Shown here: positions 34,327-42,843 of the stretch, in pieces | How the letters are laid out: each line of letters begins with the position of its first letter | Numbering within the stretch: the stretch's first letter is position 1 | Source: an uncultured Alphaproteobacteria bacterium | GTDB taxonomy: Bacteria; Pseudomonadota; Alphaproteobacteria; UBA11222 | Reading direction: 5' to 3' | Length of the DNA stretch: 64,000 bases | Assembly (NCBI GenBank): GCA_947258435.1 | Contig: CAMYID010000016.1 | Span: 143,684 to 207,683 of the forward strand | Notes under the pieces: model-generated | Seen by the model: only the letters and a program-made list of their open reading frames with translations | Databases searched by the model: none | What the model was told of the DNA's origin: nothing | Program-made: the position numbers and the translations under genes

Positions 34327-35727
34327 ATGAGTACGGGGGAACTGACGGTCACAGCACCCTATGACGGCAGCAGGATTGCGGCAGTGCCAAGATCGGACGC
34401 AGCGGCGATTGAGCAGGCGCTGACCACAGCCCACGGGCTCTACCGCGATCGCGACCGCTGGATTCCGAAAGTCGAACGAATCGCCATCCTGCGCCGCGCC
34501 ATGACGATCATGAAGGAACGGGCAGAGGACCTGGCGCTGCAGGCCGCCCGCGAAGGTGGCAAGCCGCTGGTTGATTCACAGGTTGAAATCGACCGCGCCA
34601 TCGACGGGATCGAGGTCTGCATCGAAACCATGCGGACCGAGACAGGCTCGCTCATTCCGATGAACATCAATCCGGCGTCCGCCGGGCATGTCGCCTTCAC
34701 GCAGCATGAACCCATCGGCGTGGTTGTCGCGGTCAGCGCTTTCAATCATCCGTTCAACCTGATCGTGCATCAGGTCGCGCCCGCGGTTGCAACCGGCTGC
34801 CCGGTGATTGTCAAACCGGCCAGCGCGACGCCGCTATCCTGTTTTGCATTTATCGAAATTCTGCATGAGGCGGGCTTGCCCAAGGAGTGGGCGCAGGCCA
34901 TCGTGCCCGAAAACAATGACCTGTCGACCAAAATGGTCACCGATCCGCGGGTTGGCTTTTTCTCCTTCATCGGCAGCGGCAAGGTGGGCTGGTCATTGCG
35001 CAGCCAACTTGCGCCGGGCACCCGCTGTGCGCTCGAACATGGCGGGGCAGCACCTGTCATTATCGCAAAAGATGCCGATCTTGAGGCCAATCTGCCCCGG
35101 CTTGCCAAGGGCGGGTTCTATCATGCGGGGCAGGTCTGCGTCTCCGTGCAGCGTATCTTTGCCCATGCAGATATTGCGCAGCAGGTGGCAGAAGGGCTTG
35201 CCGCGCTCGGCGACAAAATGAAAGTCGGGGATCCCACCTCACCGGATACGGAAGTCGGCCCGATCATCAGCCACGGGGAATGCAACCGGATCGATGACTG
35301 GGTTCAGGCGGCGGTTGCCGGCGGGGCAAAGCTTGTCAGCGGCGGTAAAAAACTGTCTGATTCCTGCTATACGCCGACTGTCCTGCTCGACCCGCCGGAA
35401 GACGCCAATGTCTCGAAGCTTGAAATCTTCGGCCCGGTCATCTGCGTTTATTCCTATACGGATATGGATGCCGCGATCGATCAGGCGAACAGCCTGCCTG
35501 TATCGTTCCAGGCTGCGGTTTTCACCCGCGATATCGACACCGCGATGCGGGTTTATAAACGAATTGACGGCACCGCGATCATGGTCAATGACCATACCGC
35601 GTTCCGTGTTGACTGGATGCCGTTTGCCGGTGCGCGGGAATCGGGCCACGGGGTCGGCGGCATTCCGTACACCATGCATGAAATGCAGATCGAAAAAATG
35701 ATGGTTCTGCGTTCAGATGAAATTTAA
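34327..35727 (+). CDS. NAD(P)-dependent aldehyde dehydrogenase
   Basis: A 466-residue ALDH with the catalytic glutamate in ALEHGGAAPVI (about residue 238), the catalytic cysteine in FYHAGQVCVSVQR (about 272), a Rossmann segment with FSFIGSGKVGW and the substrate motif EIFGPVICVYSY. The end, GARESGHGVGGIPYTMHEMQIEKM, resembles the phosphonoacetaldehyde/sulfoacetaldehyde and lactaldehyde dehydrogenase branch, but the substrate is not assignable. ATG 34327 has GGAGAGGATT directly upstream; ATG 34315 does not. The TPP enzyme gene follows after 48 bases. Confidence 0.92.
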   Translation: MSTGELTVTAPYDGSRIAAVPRSDAAAIEQALTTAHGLYRDRDRWIPKVERIAILRRAMTIMKERAEDLALQAAREGGKPLVDSQVEIDRAIDGIEVCIETMRTETGSLIPMNINPASAGHVAFTQHEPIGVVVAVSAFNHPFNLIVHQVAPAVATGCPVIVKPASATPLSCFAFIEILHEAGLPKEWAQAIVPENNDLSTKMVTDPRVGFFSFIGSGKVGWSLRSQLAPGTRCALEHGGAAPVIIAKDADLEANLPRLAKGGFYHAGQVCVSVQRIFAHADIAQQVAEGLAALGDKMKVGDPTSPDTEVGPIISHGECNRIDDWVQAAVAGGAKLVSGGKKLSDSCYTPTVLLDPPEDANVSKLEIFGPVICVYSYTDMDAAIDQANSLPVSFQAAVFTRDIDTAMRVYKRIDGTAIMVNDHTAFRVDWMPFAGARESGHGVGGIPYTMHEMQIEKMMVLRSDEI

Positions 35728-35775
35728 CTACCGCAAGTTCTAGATACGGCTTGGTCGGGGAAGAGGGGAAAAGCG

Positions 35776-37440
35776 ATGAAAGCATCTGATCTGTTTGTAA
35801 AATGTCTTGAAGCGGAGGGGGTTGACAGGATTTTCGGAATCCCGGGCGAGGAAAATGCGGATCTGATGATTTCGCTGATCGACAGCCCAATCAAATTCAT
35901 CCTGTGCCGCCACGAACAGGGCGCCGCCTTCATGGCGGACGCCTATGGCCGGCTGACGGGGAAGGCCGGTGTCTGTCTTGCAACCCTTGGTCCGGGCGCC
36001 ACCAACCTTGTCACAGGGCTTGCCGACGCCAATATGGACCGCGCGCCTGTCGTGGCGCTCATCGGTCAGGCCTCGACAACAAGGTTGCACAAGGAAAGCC
36101 ATCAGAACATGGATTCCATCGCCATGTTGCGGCCGCTCAGCAAATGGGCGCAAACCATCCATTCGCCGAAGAATATTCCCGAAGTCGTGCGCAAGGCCTT
36201 CAAGATCGCGGAAACCGAAAAACCCGGCGTGACAGTCATCGAACTGCCCGAAGATCTGGCGGAGGAAGAAACCAGCGGCGCGCCCCTGCCCTTCACCAAG
36301 CTGCGCCGGCCCGCCGCCGATCACAAGGCGATCAGACAGGCGGTCGAACTGATCATGAACGCCAAAAAGCCGATTATCCTGGCTGGCAATGGCGCGGTCC
36401 GCAAACGCGCGGCGACACAACTTGTCCGGCTTGCCGAAAAAACCGGCATCGGGGTCGTCAATACCTTCATGGGTAAAGGGGCGGTGCCGATGGACAATCC
36501 GCACTGCCTGTTCACCATGGGGCTTGGCGTCGGCGATTATAACAATCATGCCTTTGCTGATGCGGATGTCATTGTCACCGCCGGCTATGACCTTGTCGAA
36601 TACAGCCCGGCTGGCTGGTACAAGCCCGAATCGAATGCGAAAATCATCCATATCGATTTCTCACCCGCCGAAATCGACGATCACTTCCCGGTCGAAGTCG
36701 ATATCGTGTCCGATCTGGCCGATGCCTTGTGGCAGATCAATGAAGAAATCGATGCCCGCGCAGGCGACAAGCTGCCGCTATTTGATATTGCCGCCACGCG
36801 CGGCAAGCTGCGCAGCACCATGGCCGATGATTTCGCCATGGAAAAAGATGACACCGCTTTCCCCGCCAAACCGCAGAAGATCCTGTGGGATGTCCGGCAA
36901 GTAATGGGGCCGAACGACATTCTGCTGTCCGATGTCGGCGCCCACAAAATGTGGATTTCACGCTATTATCAGGCGGTGGAACCCAATACATGCCTGATTT
37001 CCAACGGCTTCTGTTCGATGGGTTTTGCGCTGCCCGGCGCGATTGGCGCGAAAATCGCCTGCCCTGACCAGAGAGTGCTGTGCATCAATGGCGATGCCGG
37101 TTTTCTGATGAATGTGCAGGAGCTTGAGACGGCCGTGCGTTACAAGCTCAATGTCGTGGCGATGGTATGGGTCGACGGCGAATATGGCCTGATCAAATGG
37201 AAGCAGCAGGACGCATTCGACGGCAAGCATTCCAAGCTCGATTTCAACAATCCCGATTTTGAGAAACTGGCCGATGCCTTTGGCATGTGGGGCAGGACCC
37301 TGACCTCGGCCGACCAGATCAAACCCGCGCTTGAGGAAGCCTTCCAGCAGGAAGGTCCCGCGATCATCGCCATTCCCGTGGATTATGCGGAAAACCGCAA
37401 ACTGACCGCCCGGCTCGGACAGGTTGCAATTCCGATCTGA
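35776..37440 (+). CDS. acetolactate synthase large-subunit-like TPP enzyme
   Basis: A 554-residue three-domain TPP enzyme: the catalytic glutamate lies in CRHEQGAAFMADAYGR (about residue 49), the central FAD/NAD-like domain spans about 190-330, and the TPP-binding motif is GDAGFLMNVQELETAVRYKLNVVAMVW (GDA...N form, about 436-462). It condenses pyruvate to acetolactate if true to type. There is no regulatory small subunit gene (ilvH) nearby, and an aldehyde dehydrogenase and a FAH-family gene precede it, so a catabolic AlsS-like or other 2-oxoacid role is possible. It ends in a clear terminator. Confidence 0.88.
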   Translation: MKASDLFVKCLEAEGVDRIFGIPGEENADLMISLIDSPIKFILCRHEQGAAFMADAYGRLTGKAGVCLATLGPGATNLVTGLADANMDRAPVVALIGQASTTRLHKESHQNMDSIAMLRPLSKWAQTIHSPKNIPEVVRKAFKIAETEKPGVTVIELPEDLAEEETSGAPLPFTKLRRPAADHKAIRQAVELIMNAKKPIILAGNGAVRKRAATQLVRLAEKTGIGVVNTFMGKGAVPMDNPHCLFTMGLGVGDYNNHAFADADVIVTAGYDLVEYSPAGWYKPESNAKIIHIDFSPAEIDDHFPVEVDIVSDLADALWQINEEIDARAGDKLPLFDIAATRGKLRSTMADDFAMEKDDTAFPAKPQKILWDVRQVMGPNDILLSDVGAHKMWISRYYQAVEPNTCLISNGFCSMGFALPGAIGAKIACPDQRVLCINGDAGFLMNVQELETAVRYKLNVVAMVWVDGEYGLIKWKQQDAFDGKHSKLDFNNPDFEKLADAFGMWGRTLTSADQIKPALEEAFQQEGPAIIAIPVDYAENRKLTARLGQVAIPI

Positions 37441-37478
37441 GCGGAACTCGTAGAATTCCGCAAAACAGAAAAGACAGG

Positions 37479-37505
37479 AAAGGCGGCTTGCCACGGGCCG
37501 CCTTT
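37479..37505 (+). terminator. intrinsic terminator after the TPP-enzyme gene
   Basis: AAAGGCGGC (37479-37487) pairs with GCCGCCTTT (37497-37505) over a 9-base loop, followed by TCTCTT. It lies 39 bases after the stop and separates this operon from the Pho-like box and CHAD gene. Confidence 0.85.
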
Positions 37506-37583
37506 TCTCTTGGTTACACATTGGAATGTGGGTGCGACAGCCGTCGAGACAGACAGGGGAAACCAGATGATCGGGCAGCGATA

Positions 37584-37601
37584 TTGTAACAAATCTGTCA
37601 T
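37584..37601 (+). promoter_or_regulatory. candidate PhoB box upstream of the CHAD-ParA genes
   Basis: TTGTAACAAATCTGTCAT is a 7-4-7 direct repeat: TTGTAAC, AAAT, CTGTCAT. Both halves fit YTGTMAY, the second matches the Pho consensus perfectly, and the spacer is the standard AAAT. It lies 60 bases before the CHAD-protein ATG. TATTAT (37601-37606) abuts it and could be a -10, although classical Pho promoters leave about 10 bases between box and -10. Confidence 0.6.
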
Positions 37602-37660
37602 ATTATCTGCTTACGGAACAGCCGCTTCCCTTTTCACCCTGCCGCTGTTATCAAAGCGAA

Positions 37661-39253
37661 ATGATTGAGGGATATTTCGAAATTCAGAACTGCGCGGCCG
37701 CGGAAATAATCGAACAGATTTCCACAGCCCTCAGCCCCCGCTATGATGTCGAGCCGCAGACATCCGGCGATGCCGTGGCGGTTACATTCTACGACAGTTT
37801 CGACTGGCGCCTGTTTCGGGCCGGCTATGTCTTGCAGAAAAACGCACCGCCAAGCGGCACCCAGCCCGCCCTGTTGCGGCTGACCCGCCTCACAGGCAGC
37901 AAGGCCAGCACCGACCGGCAGGCAGAACTTCCACCGGGCCACACCCCCGGTTTTGCAGCAGAATTACCCGAAGGACCGCTGGCCGACAGCATTGCGCCGC
38001 TGCTTGAGATGCGCACGCTTCTGCCCTCAAATGAAGGGCACGGTCGACGCGTGGAAATCGCGATCCGCAATGAGGATCAGAAAATCGTCGCCCGGCTGAC
38101 ACTCACGCAGATCGAACTGACGTGTGAAGAGGGGCAGACAAGCCTTGCGCAGCTTCACTGCAGACCGATACGCGGTTATCCCAAACCGTTCCGCATGCTG
38201 GAAAAAACAATTCGCCGGCTTGCGGCAGGCGCGGCTTCCGACCGCGGTCTGCTGGCGCGCGGGCTATTTGCCGCAGCAGGACGCGAGATCGGCAGCTATC
38301 AGTCCAAACTCGATCTTGCGCTCGACCCGAAAATGACGGCGCGGCAGGCCTTGCGGCATATTCTGCTCAGGCTGCTTTCGCAGATGCAGGTCAATGCGCC
38401 GGGCACATGCGCAGCAACCGACAGCGAGTTTTTGCATGATTTCCGGATCGCCGTGCGCCGTTCCCGGTCGGCCATCGGCCAGTTCAAGGCGATCTTTCCG
38501 CCTACGGAGCGACAGCATTTTTCGCGGGAGTTGCGCTGGCTCGGGCAGATCACAGGCCCGACCCGCGATGCGGATGTCTATCTGCTGGCCTTTGAGGATT
38601 ATCGCGCCATGCTGCCCCGGGAACGGCGCGATGACCTTCTGCCGCTGAAGCGTTTCTTGCGGGAGCGGCAGCGGCGCGAGCAGCGCAAGCTGGCCCGCGC
38701 ATTAAGCAGCAAACGCTATGAGAAATTCGTGGCGGACTGGCATGGTTTCCTCACCGATGAGGACACGATCTGGCAGGAAGCCTCCCTGATGCCGATCAGG
38801 CAACTTGCGGGCAAACGCATCTGGCGGCTTTATCGCGATATATTGCGTGACGGCGCGCTTATCACCGCCGCAAGCCCGGATGAAGCGCTGCACGATATTC
38901 GTAAAGAGGGTAAGAAGCTGCGCTATCTGCTGCAGTTTTTTGACCGTCTTTATCCGCAATCGACAACCCGACCGCTCGCCAAAACACTCCGTAACCTGCA
39001 GAATATTCTGGGCGATTTTCAGGATTATCATGTGCAGTCGGTCGCGCTGCGCGGCTTTGCCGATGAGATGGCGGAAAAGAGGAAAGCGCCGTCTGAAACC
39101 ATCATGGCAATGGGTTTGCTGATTGAAGTGCTGGCCGGATTGCAGGCGGATGCCCGGGTGCAATTTGATGCGGCTTTTGCCGCCTTTTCCGGCCCGGCAA
39201 CCGAAAATCGGTTCCGCAGATTGCGCGGCAAGAAAAAGCGCGGTGCCCCCTGA
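37661..39253 (+). CDS. CHAD-domain protein with degenerate N-terminal CYTH-like domain
   Basis: A 530-residue protein. Residues about 1-190 look like a CYTH fold (YDSFDWRLFRAGYVL, EIAIRNEDQKIVARLTLTQIEL) but lack the catalytic ExExK. Residues about 225-510 form a CHAD domain with histidine- and arginine-rich helices: FLHDFRIAVRRSRSAIGQFKAIF, LGQITGPTRDADVYLLAF and LHDIRKEGKKLRYLLQFF. CHAD domains are known to bind polyphosphate and localise to polyP granules; CYTH-CHAD fusions can be triphosphatases. With the triphosphatase motif missing this one is more likely a binding/targeting protein. It overlaps the ParA gene by one base (TGATG) and sits behind a Pho-like box. Confidence 0.9.
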   Translation: MIEGYFEIQNCAAAEIIEQISTALSPRYDVEPQTSGDAVAVTFYDSFDWRLFRAGYVLQKNAPPSGTQPALLRLTRLTGSKASTDRQAELPPGHTPGFAAELPEGPLADSIAPLLEMRTLLPSNEGHGRRVEIAIRNEDQKIVARLTLTQIELTCEEGQTSLAQLHCRPIRGYPKPFRMLEKTIRRLAAGAASDRGLLARGLFAAAGREIGSYQSKLDLALDPKMTARQALRHILLRLLSQMQVNAPGTCAATDSEFLHDFRIAVRRSRSAIGQFKAIFPPTERQHFSRELRWLGQITGPTRDADVYLLAFEDYRAMLPRERRDDLLPLKRFLRERQRREQRKLARALSSKRYEKFVADWHGFLTDEDTIWQEASLMPIRQLAGKRIWRLYRDILRDGALITAASPDEALHDIRKEGKKLRYLLQFFDRLYPQSTTRPLAKTLRNLQNILGDFQDYHVQSVALRGFADEMAEKRKAPSETIMAMGLLIEVLAGLQADARVQFDAAFAAFSGPATENRFRRLRGKKKRGAP

Positions 39254-40017
39254 TGCAGATTATCGCCAGCTACAGTATCAAGGGCGGCGTCGGCAAAACG
39301 GCCGCGATTGTCAATCTCGCCCATGTGGCGGCACAGGCGGGTGCGCGTGTGCTGCTGTGGGATATCGACCCGCAGGGGGCGGCAAGCTTTTATTTCCGGA
39401 TCAAGCCGCGGGTAAAAGGCGGATCGCGGCAATTGCTGCGCAAGCGCGATCCCGATCCGGCTATCAAGGGCTCGGATTTCGAGCGGCTTGATATTCTGCC
39501 TGCGGATTTTTCCTATCGCTATTTCGATCTTCAGCTTGAGGAGGCGGGCAAACCGCGCCGCAGGATCGGGCAGATCCTCGACCCGCTGGCCGATCAGTAT
39601 GATATTGTCCTGCTTGACTGCCCACCCAGCATCTCGCTGCTTTCGGAAAGTGTTTTTCGCGCCGCCGATGCCTTGCTTGTACCGGTCATCCCGACACCGC
39701 TTTCGGCGCGCACGCTGGAGCAGCTGGTCACCTTTTCCGGCTCGGCCAAATTCGGCAAGGCGGAGATTTTGCCCTTCTTTTCGCTGGCTGACCGGCGCAA
39801 GAAACTGCACCGTGAAGCGATGAATGAATTGCCCGCGCAATGGCCGGGCCTGTTCCTTGAAACGGTGATTGCCAATTCCAGCATCGTGGAACAGATGGGT
39901 ATCAGGCGTTCGCCCGTGTCCGCCTATGCGCCCTCAAGCCCGCCCGCGAAAGCCTATGCGGCGCTGCTGGAGGAAATCATCCTGCGCCTGGCGGCCAAGG
40001 CAAAAACTTCAGACTGA
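39253..40017 (+). CDS. ParA/MinD-family ATPase coupled to the CHAD gene
   Basis: A 254-residue deviant-Walker ATPase: SIKGGVGKT with signature lysine K10 and K15/T16, Walker A' around LLWDIDPQGAASFYF (35-48) and Walker B YDIVLLDCPPSISLLSES. These proteins form ATP-dependent dimers on the nucleoid or membrane and position plasmids, chromosome origins, carboxysomes or other cargo. There is no ParB or parS nearby, so it is not a standard partition locus. The start overlaps the stop of the CHAD gene, implying tight co-translation. It could position a CHAD-bound cargo such as polyphosphate granules; that role is my inference. Confidence 0.9.
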   Translation: MQIIASYSIKGGVGKTAAIVNLAHVAAQAGARVLLWDIDPQGAASFYFRIKPRVKGGSRQLLRKRDPDPAIKGSDFERLDILPADFSYRYFDLQLEEAGKPRRRIGQILDPLADQYDIVLLDCPPSISLLSESVFRAADALLVPVIPTPLSARTLEQLVTFSGSAKFGKAEILPFFSLADRRKKLHREAMNELPAQWPGLFLETVIANSSIVEQMGIRRSPVSAYAPSSPPAKAYAALLEEIILRLAAKAKTSD

Positions 40018-40530
40018 ACGCCAACGCGAATAGGGATTCTGTGCCAGCGCGACATTGGAAAAGCGCTTGTCGCCGGTGATTTCCTCGCCCAGCCAGGGGG
40101 GATGTTCGAAAAGCTGGTCGACCGATGACAGTTCGATTTCGGCGACGACAAGGCCCGCATTCTCCCCCTCAAACACGTCGACTTCCCACAGATTACCGGC
40201 AAATTCCACCTCATGGCGGGTTTTTTCAATCAGGCTGCCCTGCGCGAAATGCTGCAGCAGTAGCCGCGCATCCTCACGCGGCACCTGATATTCATATTCG
40301 ATGCGGATACGCGCATCCGCCTGCCGCCCCTTGAGTGTGAGGAATGCCGCCTGATCGGTTTCGCGCAGCCGCACCTCTAACCCGTCGCGCTGCGCGATAT
40401 AGCCCTGGGTGATCGGATAGGCTTTCGCCCCCGCGCGCCAGCCCTCGCCCCGAACGCGGAACTTGCGTTCGATTTCCTGACGCGGGCCGGCACCGCTTTC
40501 CCGAACGGCTTTATCGTGGGGCTGGGACAT
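40009..40530 (-). CDS. CYTH-domain protein (triphosphate tunnel metalloenzyme)
   Basis: A 173-residue single CYTH domain with an intact ExExK motif (E19-x-E21-x-K23 in QEIERKF) and the tunnel residues in GLEVRLRETDQAAFLTLKG, IRIEYEYQVP and VVAEIELSS. Bacterial enzymes of this length hydrolyse inorganic triphosphate or short polyphosphate with Mg2+/Mn2+; some relatives are adenylate cyclases. Its tail overlaps the tail of the convergent ParA gene by 9 bases. It may be the last gene of the DksA-like/NUDIX/CYTH set (gaps 55 and 48 bases). Confidence 0.9.
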   Translation of the reverse strand: MSQPHDKAVRESGAGPRQEIERKFRVRGEGWRAGAKAYPITQGYIAQRDGLEVRLRETDQAAFLTLKGRQADARIRIEYEYQVPREDARLLLQHFAQGSLIEKTRHEVEFAGNLWEVDVFEGENAGLVVAEIELSSVDQLFEHPPWLGEEITGDKRFSNVALAQNPYSRWRSV

Positions 40531-40578
40531 CTGACAGTTTTCCCTGTTTGATCATGCGCCGCTTATCGCACGGCCAGG

Positions 40579-40998
40579 TTACGATTTACGGGCACGGCGA
40601 ATTGACTTTTCAATTCCCCTGGAAAGCTGATAGCGCGCCAGCGCGTCGGCATCCACCCAGCGGCTGGCGACATGTTCCGCGCTCAGCCGGGGTTCGGCCT
40701 GCGGATCGTTCAACCGGCAGCGGTGACTGATCACGAAAACATCGGGCCCGTTGCTGCGATAGCGAACCCAGCGATGCAGCAGACGCCCCTGCCTCACCGC
40801 AAGCCCTGTCTCTTCGGCAATTTCACGCAGCAGGCATTGTTTGGGCGTCTCCCCCGGATCGAGCCGCCCACCGGGCAAGTCCCATCTGCCGCTATGTTTC
40901 TGCAACAGCAATATCTGATCGCGCCGGACAATCACCCCCTTGAGGGAGACATAGAGCAAACCGTCGTCAAACATGCAAAAGGCGATTCGAATTGTCAC
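40579..40998 (-). CDS. NUDIX hydrolase
   Basis: A 139-residue NUDIX domain with a complete box: GRLDPGETPKQCLLREIAEETGL (GX5EX7REUXEEXGU, about residues 44-66), preceded by the substrate-side WDLPGG. It hydrolyses a nucleoside-diphosphate-linked compound; the exact substrate is unknown. The GTG at 40998 and the ATG at 40974 are both possible starts, neither with a good ribosome site. It lies between the DksA-like and CYTH genes on the same strand. Confidence 0.87.
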   Translation of the reverse strand: MTIRIAFCMFDDGLLYVSLKGVIVRRDQILLLQKHSGRWDLPGGRLDPGETPKQCLLREIAEETGLAVRQGRLLHRWVRYRSNGPDVFVISHRCRLNDPQAEPRLSAEHVASRWVDADALARYQLSRGIEKSIRRARKS

Positions 40999-41053
40999 GC
41001 ATCGCGGCTATTGTGCCGTGCCCGACCTGCCATGACCAGCACCCCGGCGCATG

Positions 41054-41407
41054 TTACTTCGCATGCGCCACACAGAAAGGCGTTGTCGGGTCGAGTTCGA
41101 GCCGGCCGTCGCTGATCCGCTTACCGCAATTGACGCAAAACCCGAATTCACCGGCATCCAGTCGTTTGAGCGCCGCGTCAATCTTGGCGATTTCCTGCTG
41201 CCGCCGGCGCTGGGTCGCGCTTGCCATCTCATGCGCCTGAATGGCATCCGCGCGCGACACACGCCCCACCGTTGTCTGATCGAGTTCCGGTGCAGAATGG
41301 GGTTCATGATGCAATGCGATCAGCTGGCTGAGCTCGTCGCGCATGGCAACAAGCCGCGCTTTCCATTGCGTGTCAGTCAAAGCTGGTGCCGAGGATTTTT
41401 TCGCCAT
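41054..41407 (-). CDS. DksA/TraR-family zinc-finger regulator
   Basis: A 117-residue protein with a coiled-coil helical region (about 15-82) and a C-terminal zinc finger FCVNCGKRI...TPFCVAHAK. The ligand spacing is C-x2-C-x17-C-x2-H, so the fourth ligand is His rather than the Cys of classical DksA. Such proteins enter the RNA polymerase secondary channel or act as small zinc-binding regulators. The acidic tip residues of E. coli DksA are not obvious. It is divergent from the first of the three MFS genes and first of a minus-strand set with NUDIX and CYTH. Confidence 0.85.
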   Translation of the reverse strand: MAKKSSAPALTDTQWKARLVAMRDELSQLIALHHEPHSAPELDQTTVGRVSRADAIQAHEMASATQRRRQQEIAKIDAALKRLDAGEFGFCVNCGKRISDGRLELDPTTPFCVAHAK

Positions 41408-41562
41408 GGCGCACTCCCGAACAAATTTGCTTTTTTCAGATGAAGGTTTTCTGACCGTGCCAGCATATCGGGCATCCCGCCGGCGTGCCAGCGCGACTTT
41501 GTCGCGCCGCCACGGTCTTCACGCTAACAGTTCTGCTCACATCGGGGTATAAGCTCAAAATC

Positions 41563-42843
41563 ATGGACGAATTGTCGGAAAATGCGCGGGCGGTGGCGGC
41601 AGACATCGCTGCCCCGGCCTCCCCTGCGGCCGGTGAGCGGGCGAACTTCGCCTGGTACTTATGCGGTGTCGGCTCCTGGTTTTCCATGTTCGGCATGCAG
41701 GTGGTGCTGTTTCCCTGGCTTGTGCTGATCGCGCTGCAGGAAAGTCCCGCGCGGGCCGGAACGGCGCAGATGGCACTGCTGCTGCCCGGATTGCTGTTCA
41801 TCCTGCTTGGCGGCGCGGTTGCCGACCGGATGGACCGGCGGACCATCACCCGGCTTTGTCATCTGCTGGGCGGGGTCCCGGCGCTGCTGCTGGCTGTCGC
41901 GGTGTTGTTCGATCTGCTGAGTTTTCCGCTGATGCTTGCCTACGGCTTTGCGGTTGGCACGGTGCAGGCCTTTCTGTTTCCCGCCCGCGACGGCATGCTG
42001 CCCTATATCGCGCGCGGCAATATCCAGCGCGCGGTGACAAGCGCCACCATGGTGCAGTTTGCCGTGCAGCTTGGCGGCTTCGCACTGGCAGGCATGGCGG
42101 CGCTCATCGGTGCAGCGCCGTTGCTTGTCATACAGGCACTGCTTTTATGGTTCGGCGCGCTGGCCTTTCACCGGCTCGATCTGTCCCACCTGCCCGCGCA
42201 GGTGCGCACCGGCCCCGCCCCGCGCAGCCTTGCCATGATCGCAGAAACCGCGCGCATCGTATGGCAGCACCGCGCCCTGCGCGATGTCATCATCCTGATC
42301 GCGGGGATGGGCTTTTTCCTGATGGGGGTGATTTTCGTGGGCGTCCCGCTTGTTATACGCGATGTGTATGGGGGCGGTTCGGGCGATCTGGCGCTGATCA
42401 ATATGTTCAATATGGGCGGTATGTCGCTGACCGCCTTCATTCTGCTGCGCAAGGGCGGTGTCTTGCGGCAGGGGCGCGCGATCACCTGCGCGCTGGGCGT
42501 GGGCGGGCTGATGCTTGCGGCAATCGGGCTTGGCCTGCCTTATCCCGCACCGTTGCTCCTGATGGCGGGCTGGGGGATCTGCGGCTCGATCACCATGAGC
42601 ATGGGCCGCACCATCGTGCAGGAGGCAAGCCCCGAAGCCCATCGCAGCCGCGCCATGGCATTCTATATGCTGGGCTTTATGGGAACCGCCCCTTTCGGAT
42701 CCTTCATGATCGGCCAGCTTGCGGAAATTTTCGGCCCCCTGAGCGCGATTGCCTTTGCATCGCTGGGGATGACGCTGATCGCGCTGTGGATCGCCCTGCG
42801 CTCGCCCATCTGGCGGCTTGAGGGCGGGGGGCAGCCCCTGTGA
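41563..42843 (+). CDS. MFS transporter, first of three tandem paralogues
   Basis: A 426-residue 12-helix transporter of the DHA3/EntS-like group. It begins WYLCGVGSWFSMFGMQVVLFPWLVLIALQES and carries GGAVADRMDRRTITRL, the loop 2-3 MFS motif, and in the C-half MGRTIVQEASPEAHRSRAMAFYMLGFMG. These blocks recur in the next two genes. The ATG at 41563 is chosen as it precedes a family-like N-terminus. The stop overlaps the next GTG start by four bases (GTGA). Substrate unknown; exporters of siderophores and drugs are common in this group. Confidence 0.87.
   Translation: MDELSENARAVAADIAAPASPAAGERANFAWYLCGVGSWFSMFGMQVVLFPWLVLIALQESPARAGTAQMALLLPGLLFILLGGAVADRMDRRTITRLCHLLGGVPALLLAVAVLFDLLSFPLMLAYGFAVGTVQAFLFPARDGMLPYIARGNIQRAVTSATMVQFAVQLGGFALAGMAALIGAAPLLVIQALLLWFGALAFHRLDLSHLPAQVRTGPAPRSLAMIAETARIVWQHRALRDVIILIAGMGFFLMGVIFVGVPLVIRDVYGGGSGDLALINMFNMGGMSLTAFILLRKGGVLRQGRAITCALGVGGLMLAAIGLGLPYPAPLLLMAGWGICGSITMSMGRTIVQEASPEAHRSRAMAFYMLGFMGTAPFGSFMIGQLAEIFGPLSAIAFASLGMTLIALWIALRSPIWRLEGGGQPL

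Noticed and set aside
39253..40017. Reading the ParA-like gene as a chromosome or plasmid partition locus
   Set aside because: No parB gene and no parS-like inverted repeats are visible nearby, and the gene is translationally coupled to a CHAD-domain gene.
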